A DNA stretch of 64,000 bases from Martinezella tropici (GCF_008370325.1 NZ_VNIP01000004.1:434001-498000); one strand, 5' to 3'; counted from the first letter of the stretch, positions 25,781 through 34,914 are shown. Translations and numbers: made by a program. Notes: generated from the sequence alone by a model not told the origin.

Positions 25781-26620
25781 TCATTTGTGGCAAACAACGC
25801 AACTGGCGGCTCCTTCGTCAAGGCCGTACACCTCATCAATCGTCTCCGGGGTTCTGGCGGATAGCGGATTGATCCGCCGGCCGCGCCGCAGTCGCTCCCG
25901 GCGTTTCTCGTAATCTGACTTGATCTGTTCGACCCGTTCGGGCGAGATCAGATCCGTCAGGCTTTCGCCTTGGCTCCACGTGAACGGCGAGCCGTCTCGT
26001 AGCGCGGTCTTTTCATAATCGACGGCCTCGGCGAAGCGATCTGGATGATGTTCGGCGAGCCGAACCCACTCGATCTTCTGCTGGTAGAAGCAGAATGTGC
26101 AGCCGGACCGCGAACGCCATTGATAGTAGGCCGGCTCGCCGACGTCTGACTGCTCGAGTATTTCGATGACACCGGTACGATCGACGCCTGCTTCACGAAG
26201 CGGAAGATGGACCCGCATGTTGGGGTGTGTGGCTTGATAGCCCTCTCGGCTCGGCTCATCGGCGCGGATGGCAACGTAGGAGTGCACGATCGTCCCGCTT
26301 TCAAGATCCTTTTGCAGCCAATGCTCCAGCGGCCGAAGTTTCAGCTGTCGCGTGCACCAGCGGGTGCGGGGCGAGGGCAGAAAATTGCCGTACTCGTCCA
26401 ACCAGAAATCAAAGTCGCGATCGGGGTTAAGTCGCTGGATCGGGCGGCCGAGAAAGCCTTCGAGCTTATCCAGGAAGCTATAGACCTCAGGCAATTCCTT
26501 GCCGGTGTCCGTGAAGAAATACTCGATCGGCAGCTCTGGATGATGCTGCCGCATGTAAACCGCGAGCGCGGCGCTATCGCGCCCGCCCGAGAGACCGAGG
26601 ATATGACGCTCCCCACTCAT
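25781..26620 (-). CDS. sspD: SspD phosphorothioation sulfurtransferase (PAPS reductase family)
   Basis: A 279-residue DndC/SspD-like enzyme. The PP-loop SGGRDS (11-16) binds ATP and activates the DNA backbone for sulfur exchange. C89 (TRWCTRQ), C174 and C177 (GCTFC) and perhaps C274/C277 (CVVC near the C-terminus) could hold an iron-sulfur cluster, as in DndC. It is the last gene of sspABCD and overlaps sspC by 4 bp. Known SspBCD complexes insert phosphorothioate in one DNA strand. The gene meets the kinase gene tail to tail with a 17-bp gap and no visible terminator. Confidence 0.9.
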   Translation of the reverse strand: MSGERHILGLSGGRDSAALAVYMRQHHPELPIEYFFTDTGKELPEVYSFLDKLEGFLGRPIQRLNPDRDFDFWLDEYGNFLPSPRTRWCTRQLKLRPLEHWLQKDLESGTIVHSYVAIRADEPSREGYQATHPNMRVHLPLREAGVDRTGVIEILEQSDVGEPAYYQWRSRSGCTFCFYQQKIEWVRLAEHHPDRFAEAVDYEKTALRDGSPFTWSQGESLTDLISPERVEQIKSDYEKRRERLRRGRRINPLSARTPETIDEVYGLDEGAASCVVCHK

Positions 26621-29600
26621 TGTCTACTAACCTCATCTTCGCCATCGGCAGCCATCATCGCGACTGCACGCGCCAATGCAGCAAGCTGCAGTCGTCCACT
26701 CTTGTTTTCTGATCTGAGCGAAGCCACCAAGCGATCAGCGATGCCCGCGGCGGCCACCTTTTCGCTTTCGCTCAGTTCGAAGCTGCGCATCAACGGCGGC
26801 GTCTTCGGGTCCAGGCCGACGACAAGTGCAAGGGCCTCGGTCTGGGAGCGCCGATCTCGTACGATCGCCAAAGCCTCAAGCTCCCGGAAACGGCGCCCAT
26901 AGCGAGCAATTTCCGTCAGAGCTTCCTGCCGGTCTCTGTCTGACCAGTTTCGGGCCGGGCGATGCAACAAGACGCTGACAGTGCTCTCGATGTCGCCTTT
27001 GCCGAGCTCCATCGCTGCAACGCGATCTGCAAAGGCGTCGAAATTGTAGTCGTTCGTCAAGCCTTTCAGCAGCGATGCGCGTTCCGCAATTCCAGCGAAA
27101 CTTGCGGCATCGATGCCGAGCGCCTTTGCAAGTGCCAGACGCAACTCCTTGAGCAGCGCCGGATAGCTCGCTTCCGCCGCTTGAAGCGCATGGTAGACGG
27201 CCTCCGCGGTGAGCTCTTCACCGAGAGCAGCCGGAAGATCGTCAAACAAGAGACGCTCGGGATCGTCTGCCTTCATCACGATCCCGCGGATTTTCACGGC
27301 CAAAGGATCAAGGTTGGTGGTCCGCTTTGCGAACTGTGAGAGGTCTTCAAAACGCTGAAAGAGAGCTGCGGCGACGGGCAAGGACGCGCCGTGATGGTCG
27401 ACGCCGAGCAGCTGCGCGAGCCCACTAAGAAACGCCGTTTCGCGCACGGACCGGTCAATTCGCCTCAAACGGAAGAGACCAGGCTTCTGCAATAGCTTGT
27501 CAACGACGACATCATCGATTGTTGTTTGATACACCCCGTCAATATAGACGGCGACGCTCTCGCGCTTGGCAAGCATGTAGGCAAGCGCCAATACCGGCAT
27601 GACACCGGCTTTGAGACCATAGGGCGGCCGAGCCCACTCAGCGTAGACGGCATCGAGAGGCTTTTCGCCTGCAAAGTCGATTACCTCCCACGCAGGCCGG
27701 AGCGATGCGCCCTCTTGGCTATCGTCCGGTTCCGAAAAGCCAAACACGCCGGCCTTGATCTCTTTGTGCAGTCCGAATGGTCGAAGCAAGGTAAGATAGA
27801 GGCCGAGCTCGGCGGGATACTGGGTCATTCCCAGCTGCTCATGCGCATACGAGTTGACCATTGCATGAGCCAGCTCGCGCAAAGCCGCCATCGAATTCGA
27901 TGATGGTTTGTCTCGCTGAAGCAACTCGCTCTTGATTATCGGCGCTTTGGAGAAACCGGCGTCGGCCAACGCACTTGCAACGACCGTTAGCGGTGCGCGT
28001 ATGGCTTGGCTCGGTTGAGGCGCCAGGTACCAGCTTGCATTCTCAAACGCCGTTTCGAGCGACCGATGAAGCTGATCGATGCAGTGAGATTGTCTCGCGG
28101 CAATCTCCCGCCTTGCTATCCGGTCACCCTCCAGCTGCGGGTGCTCACGGAAAACACGTTCGACCGCCAACAACTCTGCGGCCGTTGACCGGAGGGCAAA
28201 GCTGTCATTTGCCCCGCCCACGGCAATTATACGCTCCTCCGCTGCCAGCGCTTTGGCGGCTTTCTGCGCCAGTTGATTGACTGATTTCGCCGTCAAAGAA
28301 CCGTCGCCGAGGAGCAACAACAAAAGGCCGCTGCCACGAAGAGGGCGGTCCAAAATACCGCTCGTCAACGACTCGATCGTGTCGTTCGGGCCGACGACCT
28401 GCAGTGCTATCTCAAATGTCCTCAACGCGCCTTTCTGGAAATAGTGCCGTTTTGCCGTGGCAAATCCCAAACCGACCCGACGCGGAATGTCGGCGAGTTC
28501 AAGTGAATCCGCCGGTTGGATAGCCCGCCCAATGGCCTCTTCAAGATCGAAGTCGCTGCCGGCAAACAGCGCATATCCTCCGAGGCGTGGCTGCCGGATC
28601 AGAATAGCCCAATCGACGAGATCCCTTATCGCTTCGCTGATCGCTTTCATCGCGAAGCCGGGTACCGACGCGATCAAAAAATCGTCCGCGAGCACGACGC
28701 CTGATCCGTTGCGGAAAAACTCGATGATCGCGGCCGCCTTCGTCAATTTGACGTGCAAACTGGTTCCTTTGACACTGGCCCGCTCTATCGCCTCGAATGC
28801 GAGGCTGAAGCGGTTGCCGTCTATACCCGCGGTGAGGGCCATTCCAAAATTTGCAGCAAGATAGTCCCAGAGCATCGCGGGGTCGTAGGACCCGCCGTCG
28901 AGATCGGTCGTCTCCAAAAACTCCTTGAAGCCGGAGGGCTCCGCCGAACTCAAGAAGCCAAAGACGCTTCGTTCATTTTGGGCAAACCGCGCCCTTGAAA
29001 TCGGTCCAAGCAGAAGGGCACTCACCGGGTTAAGAGGCCATGTCTGCCCTAGCGCTTCCGTCAGAACGTCAACATCTGTTGGGCGGCGTTTTGCGACAGC
29101 TTCAGCAACAGTGCGGGCGTGCGAGGCATCGTAATCAGGGCGATCAGCGGCGATGGCCCGCCCGAGCAGCGCAACTGTTTCGTCTGCACCCGAAAGAAAA
29201 GCGATGTCCTGATAACGGCCCTGAACCTTACGCCATTCCTGGCGGGCGTCGCGCGCAGCGCGTGCCGTGTACTGATCGAACGACTGGTGGAGAATGCCAA
29301 TGACCACCAAACGGCCGTTGCTGCGGGATGCGTGTTCGGCGAGATCCTGAAGCAGATGCACGTCGCCGCCCTCGAGAGCCTCATGCTCAAGAAGCTTCCC
29401 GAGTTCGTCGAGAATGAGGAGGGCCCCGCTCGACGCGCCTTCGCCGCCTGCGATCAAAGCCTTTATAAGGCGATCATCGTTTGCTGCGAACTGGGACGCG
29501 GTATCCTCAGACCAACCAAGGGTATTGCGTGCGGCTTCAACGATAGCGTCCCGGAGCCGTGTCCGGCTTCCGGTAACGGGAATGACTTTCCAGGCGCCGC

Positions 29601-29925
29601 TGGTTTCGGGGAACGCCTGACTGAACAGGGTCGAAAGGGGCTCCCCCGCGATGTCTCGAGCAATTTTGCGGTTCTTCTTCGTGCCGGCCACGAGATTTGC
29701 AAGCAGCAAGGCAGCACTTGACTTACCGCCGCCATAAGGACCGGTCCAAGTATAAGCACCTTGATGGTGGTCCCGCTGGCTCTCACCAAGCGTACGCAGG
29801 GCTTTCGCCACGCTTGCCTGCAAAACGTATCCAACTAATGGCGGCGTACCGTTCAGGTCCGCGTCGAGCCGGGCCGATCGCGCAAAACGGCGATCGATGG
29901 AGACTATCCTGGAAAGCTTGCTCAT
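26617..29925 (-). CDS. sspC: SspC phosphorothioation ATPase
   Basis: A 1102-residue ATPase of the modification complex. From the ATG at 29925, Walker A GPYGGGKS is at 62-69 and Walker B ALLILDELGKLLEHEAL has D173-E174. Long helical regions follow without further motifs I recognise. The frame is open 38 codons upstream, but the ATG at 29925 overlaps the sspB stop (ATGA), making it the likely start. In known SspBCD, SspC couples ATP hydrolysis to SspB nicking and SspD sulfur insertion. Length is within the large range of this group. Confidence 0.88.
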   Translation of the reverse strand: MSKLSRIVSIDRRFARSARLDADLNGTPPLVGYVLQASVAKALRTLGESQRDHHQGAYTWTGPYGGGKSSAALLLANLVAGTKKNRKIARDIAGEPLSTLFSQAFPETSGAWKVIPVTGSRTRLRDAIVEAARNTLGWSEDTASQFAANDDRLIKALIAGGEGASSGALLILDELGKLLEHEALEGGDVHLLQDLAEHASRSNGRLVVIGILHQSFDQYTARAARDARQEWRKVQGRYQDIAFLSGADETVALLGRAIAADRPDYDASHARTVAEAVAKRRPTDVDVLTEALGQTWPLNPVSALLLGPISRARFAQNERSVFGFLSSAEPSGFKEFLETTDLDGGSYDPAMLWDYLAANFGMALTAGIDGNRFSLAFEAIERASVKGTSLHVKLTKAAAIIEFFRNGSGVVLADDFLIASVPGFAMKAISEAIRDLVDWAILIRQPRLGGYALFAGSDFDLEEAIGRAIQPADSLELADIPRRVGLGFATAKRHYFQKGALRTFEIALQVVGPNDTIESLTSGILDRPLRGSGLLLLLLGDGSLTAKSVNQLAQKAAKALAAEERIIAVGGANDSFALRSTAAELLAVERVFREHPQLEGDRIARREIAARQSHCIDQLHRSLETAFENASWYLAPQPSQAIRAPLTVVASALADAGFSKAPIIKSELLQRDKPSSNSMAALRELAHAMVNSYAHEQLGMTQYPAELGLYLTLLRPFGLHKEIKAGVFGFSEPDDSQEGASLRPAWEVIDFAGEKPLDAVYAEWARPPYGLKAGVMPVLALAYMLAKRESVAVYIDGVYQTTIDDVVVDKLLQKPGLFRLRRIDRSVRETAFLSGLAQLLGVDHHGASLPVAAALFQRFEDLSQFAKRTTNLDPLAVKIRGIVMKADDPERLLFDDLPAALGEELTAEAVYHALQAAEASYPALLKELRLALAKALGIDAASFAGIAERASLLKGLTNDYNFDAFADRVAAMELGKGDIESTVSVLLHRPARNWSDRDRQEALTEIARYGRRFRELEALAIVRDRRSQTEALALVVGLDPKTPPLMRSFELSESEKVAAAGIADRLVASLRSENKSGRLQLAALARAVAMMAADGEDEVSRQ

Positions 29926-30845
29926 GCTGCGATCTGACGGTCGGGTTTGCGTGGATAGGCGAGAGAAAGAACCATCGTCGGATCGAACTCGGATGTGCGC
30001 TGGATCTGGCGAAGACCGGCCGTGTCGACCCATTGCCAAGCACCTGCGGTGAGATCGTCGAGCCGCATCAGCCGGGAAACCACGCTGTCTTCATCGAGTT
30101 TGAAAACGCGGCCTGGCGAGCCTGCTCCATAACAAATCTGTTCAGCCGTCATTGTGGTCGAACCGCCGGAGCGTTCCCAGAATTGGCCAAGGGCGTAAGC
30201 GAATATGGCGTCATGGAGCCCTGGCTTGGGACCGCGGACGAACTCGTACCAGCCGCCAAGCCGAGCTTCCCGGATCAAAGCAAGCTCGGCTAACAGAGGC
30301 TCTGCTGCATCTTCATTGAGAGTATCCGCGCGTCGCACATAGCTCCGCAAAAATACCTCGATATCGCGCTTGAGCGTTCCGCGTGTTGCCCGCCATCCGT
30401 TAGTCTCGACCAAAGCCATGAGCTGGTCGAGCAACATGGCTGGATCAAACTCGATCGCATTAAGCAAATTGAACACGTAGTAGGCAGTTGTTGTCATCGC
30501 CGGTGTGCTGGCGATATGCCAATGAGCGAGCCAAATTGTCGAAGATTGCTCGAGGTAGGGATCGAGACCGTCGTCGCTGAGAATGGCGTGACCAACCCCG
30601 GTTGGCGCAATAATGCGGTCAACTTCGGTGAAGAACCCCGAAGCGAGCGCCCAATAGCGCATCGACACGGCCATGTTGCGTCCGACGCCGAAACGCGTTA
30701 TGGCATCTTGTTCCTGAAATGTTCTCGAATCGGCTCCTTCTCCGATTGCATCGAAGGCTTTCTTCAACCATAGCAGCCGGAGCGGGAACGTTTCGTGTCC
30801 CGCAAACTGCCCTCTCGAATCGATCTTTATCGTAGCGCGTCCCAT
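29922..30845 (-). CDS. sspB: SspB DUF4007 nickase
   Basis: A 307-residue DUF4007 protein starting MGRATIKIDSRGQFAGHETF, with the family signature GQFAGHETFPLRLLWLKKAFD at about 11-31. SspB of characterised systems is a nickase that opens one strand at the modification motif. The frame continues upstream into sspA, but the start at 30845 is 10 bp after the sspA stop and gives the family N-terminus. It overlaps sspC by 4 bp. Sequence-recognition residues cannot be assigned by eye. Confidence 0.88.
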   Translation of the reverse strand: MGRATIKIDSRGQFAGHETFPLRLLWLKKAFDAIGEGADSRTFQEQDAITRFGVGRNMAVSMRYWALASGFFTEVDRIIAPTGVGHAILSDDGLDPYLEQSSTIWLAHWHIASTPAMTTTAYYVFNLLNAIEFDPAMLLDQLMALVETNGWRATRGTLKRDIEVFLRSYVRRADTLNEDAAEPLLAELALIREARLGGWYEFVRGPKPGLHDAIFAYALGQFWERSGGSTTMTAEQICYGAGSPGRVFKLDEDSVVSRLMRLDDLTAGAWQWVDTAGLRQIQRTSEFDPTMVLSLAYPRKPDRQIAA

Positions 30846-30855
30846 GAAGGGCACT

Positions 30856-32025
30856 CTACTGGTGAAGCTCTCCAGTTGCAAGGCGGGACTGCCCGGCTGC
30901 ATCAACAATGTGGCCGGCAGCAGTTATTATCTCTTCAGAATTCTGATAGCGATTACAGAAAATCCGGATAACGCCGCGAGCGTCTATTTCAGAAAGACCA
31001 ATAGATTCAAGAACATGGGAAGTCTTGATTTGCCCCGAGGTGCATGCGGATCCTGTTGAAAGCGAGACATGGCGCGCGATGCGGGCGCAGAGCTCGTCAG
31101 CATCGACGCCGAAAAGTTGGATGGACGCCGCGCCCGGAACTGTTGGCGCATCCCCGCTCACCCGCCGGAAGCGAAGTTGCCGCTGTTCAAGCGTCTCAAT
31201 CAACTGCTCGATCAAGCCCGAGCAGTGCTTTTGGTCAGATGAAAGCCGGTGTTTTGCAACCCGAGCTGCCGCACCAAAAGCAGCAATCAGTGCGACCGGT
31301 TCGGTTCCTGGCCTCAGTCCGCTTTGCTGGCCTCCTCCTAATGTCAGGGGGAGGGGCTTCAGTGCTGATGCGGCAATATACAAGGCGCCGACCCCCATCG
31401 GGCCATAAGTTTTGTGGGCCGAAAGGGTGAGGTAGTCGACATCAAGCTCAACGACATCGACATCGATCTTGCCGGCGGCCTGCGCAGCATCGCTATGGAA
31501 GAGCGCGCCGCTCGCATGCGCCAAGGCAGCAGCTTCCTTGACCGGCTGAATGACACCGGTCTCATTGTTGACCATCATCACGGATGCAAGCAGGAGATCT
31601 TCGTCGATGAGCCGTGTAAATGCCTCGAGATCAAGCCGACCGCGATGATCGACGGGAGCGATGCTGATTTCAAACCCTTCGGACTGCAAGGCATATGCAG
31701 GTTCCAACACTGCCTTATGTTCCACGGCCGAAACGAGGACGCGTTTCCGGTTGGGTTCGCGCCTGCCAGCGGCACGTGCTACTCCCAAAATCGCTAGATT
31801 GTTGGCTTCGGTCGCACCGGACGTGAAGGTGATCTCGCTCGCCGTCGCGCCGATCAGGTCGGCAACCGATCCGCGGCCATCAGCAATCGCTCGGGCGGCA
31901 AGCTCGCCTGAAACGTTTGGTGAGCCCGCATTGCCCGGATGCGTCCAAACAGCAAGCATCGCCTCGCGAGCTTCAGGCGCAAGCGGCAGAGTGGCAAAAC
32001 CATCGAGATAGATTGGGTGCCCCAT
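30856..32025 (-). CDS. sspA: SspA cysteine desulfurase
   Basis: A 389-residue NifS/IscS-type PLP enzyme that supplies sulfur for phosphorothioation. The PLP lysine is K205 in LSAHKTYGPMGVGALY; the active-site Cys is C328 in STGSACTSG; substrate-binding SGATEANN and NNETGVIQP are intact. It leads the sspABCD operon. The upstream 147-bp gap to a divergent membrane-protein gene must hold the promoter. It is part of the cluster, so it is assigned to DNA modification rather than general Fe-S assembly. Confidence 0.9.
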   Translation of the reverse strand: MGHPIYLDGFATLPLAPEAREAMLAVWTHPGNAGSPNVSGELAARAIADGRGSVADLIGATASEITFTSGATEANNLAILGVARAAGRREPNRKRVLVSAVEHKAVLEPAYALQSEGFEISIAPVDHRGRLDLEAFTRLIDEDLLLASVMMVNNETGVIQPVKEAAALAHASGALFHSDAAQAAGKIDVDVVELDVDYLTLSAHKTYGPMGVGALYIAASALKPLPLTLGGGQQSGLRPGTEPVALIAAFGAAARVAKHRLSSDQKHCSGLIEQLIETLEQRQLRFRRVSGDAPTVPGAASIQLFGVDADELCARIARHVSLSTGSACTSGQIKTSHVLESIGLSEIDARGVIRIFCNRYQNSEEIITAAGHIVDAAGQSRLATGELHQ

Positions 32026-32172
32026 TTCCGTCCCCGCACGGTTACAATCAGGCTAAGGAATCAATAGCCAATACGCTGCTCCTCGATATAGCCCCGAGCC
32101 ATTGCAATGTACACTTGCGGAATTGATGGAAGCGCACCAACTTCTGCCCATCAGCCATTCAAAGGATACGCC

Positions 32173-32652
32173 ATGCGAGAAAATGAGGATAATCAGCCCG
32201 TTGCCGGGCGTGTTCTACTGTCTGATATCTATCGGGAGCAATATGCACACTTCCGCTCTATGAACGACATCTTATACAAAATTCCTCCGCTTTTTACGGT
32301 CGCGTTGGGTGGCTTGTGGTATTTCGCGGCAACTCAGCTAAATACCGACCGGGTTATTGCAGCCGGCATTTTCTCATTTTGTGTCATTCTGAGCATCGCA
32401 TTCATAAATATCATGGAAAGATTTGGGCGAGCTTTCAACGGTTACTTGACCAATCTCAATAAACTCGACGGTGACTATAAGGTGACATTGAAGCCGTCAT
32501 GCCTGCCTTCGACTGTCAAAACGATCCAACTTCTGCTGTGCATTTCCGCGTTCGTTTCGTTGATTGGCGCGGTGTACGTCATCGCAGCCGCGCCTGCGCC
32601 ATTGAACGCAATCGAAACGCCGCATCAGGTCGCTACGCCGGCGACGCACTGA
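32173..32652 (+). CDS. Small four-helix membrane protein divergent from sspA
   Basis: A 159-residue protein not recognised at family level. It begins MRENEDNQPVAGRVLLSDIY and has two hydrophobic helices at about 37-55 and 60-80 (IPPLFTVALGGLWYFAAT; VIAAGIFSFCVILSIAFI), an amphipathic helix (ERFGRAFNGYLTNLNKLD), and a third helix at about 120-142, with a hydrophobic tail. The layout recalls the small SLATT-like membrane effectors found in defence islands. The frame is open 22 codons upstream, but ATG 32173 is preferred as the longer start would add a hydrophilic, unlikely leader. It is divergent from sspA. Confidence 0.6.
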   Translation: MRENEDNQPVAGRVLLSDIYREQYAHFRSMNDILYKIPPLFTVALGGLWYFAATQLNTDRVIAAGIFSFCVILSIAFINIMERFGRAFNGYLTNLNKLDGDYKVTLKPSCLPSTVKTIQLLLCISAFVSLIGAVYVIAAAPAPLNAIETPHQVATPATH

Positions 32653-33037
32653 CTTCGAACAGATGCCGAGAAAATTCTTAACATTATCATGCATTTAATG
32701 CCATCGACTAATACCCGAGAGGGTTCGAATCCCATCACATCAATAGATCCGCTTTTGTTGGCCGTGGCTTTTCGTCTTTAAAAAGTGGCGCCGCCGCCAA
32801 GCGCAGGACGAATGCTTTGCGCCCGCATGTCGGTCGTAGAGATCGTCGTTGCCTCGCCTGAAAGCTGACATAATCCGGGGCGCCGGTCATGTCCCTGCGC
32901 GCCAACAGCAGTCATAGTCTGATCTGTCGCGAACGGTCGTATTTCGATCCCATCAAGGATTATTAGTGGGCCCTAAATCGCCTTCCGAAGACCGGTATTC
33001 GCCCGTATGATGGAATAGCGAGTTTAGGAGGTGCAAA
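32653..33037. other. Intergenic stretch with a tRNA-3'-end-like motif
   Basis: No supported gene between the membrane protein and the metallophosphoesterase. It contains a T-arm-like motif (GAGGGTTCGAATCCC, 32718-32732) and is the right edge of the phosphorothioation/defence segment. No complete tRNA cloverleaf can be built around it. Confidence 0.45.
32722..32752 (+). repeat. Degenerate repeat copy A (tRNA-3'-end-like)
   Basis: Begins GGTTCGAATCCCATCACATC and continues AATAGATCCGC. It aligns with five other intergenic copies in this window (34720, 41211, 42610, 50846, 57146). Of the six it is the closest to a tRNA T-arm. Confidence 0.45.
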
Positions 33038-33772
33038 ATGATCGTCGCGCAGCTTTCCGATATTCACGCTGCGCCCAGCAACGATAACATGTTGCGTCTC
33101 GCTCGAGCGGTGTCATGGCTTGCCGAGGTCAAGCCCGATGCTGTTGTGGTTTCCGGAGACCTTATCGATGAGGGGTGGACCGAAGGATACGCTGAGATCG
33201 GGGCTCGTCTTGACGTGCTGAATTGTCCTGTTTTGGTAGTGCCGGGAAATTCAGACAATCGCCGTGCACTTAGTTCGGCGTTCACGAACCATCACGGTGA
33301 GGTCAATAATAGCAACGCTGTTCATTTCAGGGCCGAGTTCGGCGCAATTCGGTTGGTGGGATTAGACACTAGCCTATCTGGCTCGGCGGCTGGCGACGTC
33401 GCCCAACATCTGGATTGGCTGAAACGAGCTCTGGATTTGCCAGGAGCACAATCAACGCTCATCTTCACGCACCACCACGTCGTGCCATGCGGGATTCCCC
33501 CGATGGACGCGGTGATCGCGCAGGGACGAGAGGAGTTAGCTGTTCTGCTGACCCAGCGCTCTCTTAGACCACTGGCAATCTCATCCGGCCACGTGCACCG
33601 ACCTATGAGCGCGACGCTGGCTGCAATTCCCACTCACATTTGCGGCTCGATCTGTGCCGCGAATCCGCTTTGGTTTGGAGGCCCTAGCGTTCCTGCCGTA
33701 AGTGATCCACCCATGATTATGGTTCATTGGTTCTCCGCCGATGGACTGGTCAGCAGTCACGTAGGCGTCTGA
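33038..33772 (+). CDS. Calcineurin-like metallophosphoesterase (CpdA-like)
   Basis: A 244-residue metallophosphoesterase. Motifs in order: LSDIH (6-10), SGDLID with GD at 40-41, GNSDNR at 70-75 (usually GNHD; here His is replaced by Ser), THHH at 144-147, and GHVH at 184-187. The layout is that of class III cyclic-nucleotide phosphodiesterases such as CpdA. The GNHD change removes a residue that usually aids catalysis, so activity or substrate may differ. An AGGAGG site precedes the ATG. It is a single gene at the edge of the defence island; two class III cyclases elsewhere in the window are possible functional partners. Confidence 0.8.
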   Translation: MIVAQLSDIHAAPSNDNMLRLARAVSWLAEVKPDAVVVSGDLIDEGWTEGYAEIGARLDVLNCPVLVVPGNSDNRRALSSAFTNHHGEVNNSNAVHFRAEFGAIRLVGLDTSLSGSAAGDVAQHLDWLKRALDLPGAQSTLIFTHHHVVPCGIPPMDAVIAQGREELAVLLTQRSLRPLAISSGHVHRPMSATLAAIPTHICGSICAANPLWFGGPSVPAVSDPPMIMVHWFSADGLVSSHVGV

Positions 33773-34066
33773 ACGACCGCTTCGGGCTGAACTCAGACCT
33801 CGGCAGGAGGAATTGCGATGTCCGCTTTCCCATCTGGGGTGTCATGCAGCCTATGTTCAGCTATCGGACCCAAATTGGTCATTCAAAGCGGACAAAGCTG
33901 ATGTCTGTCACTGAGGAATTTCAGATAGATAGCTTTTGCAAAAAAATGGATCGACGGTTCAAATCCTATCAAGAGCTGAAATAAGCGAATCTTGGAGAGG
34001 GTTGAAAACTACCTATGGATATTGCCATTCAAATGCATTACGTTTGTGCGGAATGTGGAGATAGCC

Positions 34067-34375
34067 ATGGCTGCAAACGCGCTTGTCCAAACACGTATTG
34101 ATGCTGAAATTCGCGATCGCGCTTCAGCCGTTCTTGAGAGCATGGGCCTAACGGTATCGGACGCGGTTCGGATCTTACTCACCCGGACGGCTAATGAGGG
34201 TGCGCTGCCACTTGAACTTTTCTGGGGCAGTGAAGCTCACGACGCCTGGTTTCGTACGAAGGTACTGGAAGCGTTAAATGACACGCGGCCCGACATTTCG
34301 GATGACGAAGTCGAGGCACATTTCGCGGAGCGTCGAGCGATAGCGCGCCTCAAAGCGGGTAGCCGCAAATCGTGA
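34067..34375 (+). CDS. RelB/DinJ-family antitoxin
   Basis: A 102-residue ribbon-helix-helix antitoxin: VQTRIDAEIRDRASAVLESM then GLTVSDAVRILLTRTANEGALPLEL, the RelB/DinJ pattern. The ATG at 34067 follows GGAGA by 5 nt; the frame is open 25 codons further upstream but without a ribosome binding site. It overlaps the toxin start by 4 bp (GTGA). The 294-bp gap upstream (33773-34066) shows no supported gene and must hold the promoter. Confidence 0.88.
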   Translation: MAANALVQTRIDAEIRDRASAVLESMGLTVSDAVRILLTRTANEGALPLELFWGSEAHDAWFRTKVLEALNDTRPDISDDEVEAHFAERRAIARLKAGSRKS

Positions 34376-34665
34376 AGCTAACATGGTCTGCGTTCGCTCT
34401 GTCGGATCGTGACGCAATATTCACCCACATCGAGGCTGATAATCCTTCAGCCGCTGTCATGATCGACGAACGAATCATGGCAGCCACTCGCCGTTTAATC
34501 GACTTTCCCACAAGCGGCCGTGTTGGAAGAATTACAGGGACGCGCGAACTGGTGATCAGCGGAACGCCGTATATCGTGGCATATGCCGTCACAGAGACAG
34601 CAGTTCGTGTGCTTCGCGTCCTTCATGGCTCGCAGGAATGGCCAGAGACTTTCCCCAACAGCTGA
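34372..34665 (+). CDS. RelE/ParE-family toxin
   Basis: A 97-residue RelE/ParE-fold protein starting at GTG. The core LTWSAFALSDRDAIFTHIEADNPSAA, RLIDFPTSGRVGRITGTREL and YIVAYAVTETAVRVLRVLHGSQEWP fits ParE-type toxins. ParE types act on DNA gyrase and RelE types cut mRNA on the ribosome; sequence alone cannot separate the two, though the C-terminal VLRVLHGSQEWP is commoner in ParE. It is coupled to the antitoxin. Confidence 0.88.
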   Translation: MKLTWSAFALSDRDAIFTHIEADNPSAAVMIDERIMAATRRLIDFPTSGRVGRITGTRELVISGTPYIVAYAVTETAVRVLRVLHGSQEWPETFPNS

Positions 34666-34719
34666 GTTCCTAGGTGGACGCGCAACCTCTGCTTATTGCC
34701 CGGAAAGTATGGGGCCGTT

Positions 34720-34747
34720 GGTTCTGATCCCTTCAACTGCAAAAACC
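34720..34747 (+). repeat. Degenerate repeat copy B
   Basis: Reads GGTTCTGATCCCTTCAACTG followed by CAAAAACC. It shares its first 16 bases with copy D at 42610. It lies between the toxin gene and the metal ATPase operon. Confidence 0.5.
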
Positions 34748-34914
34748 AGTCGACGGGCTGAACGCGGGCGCCGCGGCCGGGCGATCCTTGAGCAGGATAT
34801 TGCCGACTTCGCGCTAACCGCATGCCTGTCTTGCTCCACAGGTACGCAAGACCCGATTCGATCCGGAAGCGCGTTGTAGAAATTTCCGCAAAACCACCGC
34901 GAGCGCATCTTGCT

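Noticed and set aside
26617..30039. A longer start for sspC at 30039 (and for sspB at 30908).
   Set aside because: The added residues overlap the upstream genes, are non-conserved in appearance, and the shorter starts give normal ATGA or 10-bp junctions.
32700..32760. A T-arm-like motif GAGGGTTCGAATCCC suggested a tRNA gene.
   Set aside because: No acceptor, D or anticodon stems can be folded around it and the sequence after it is not a normal 3' end; treated as a degenerate repeat.
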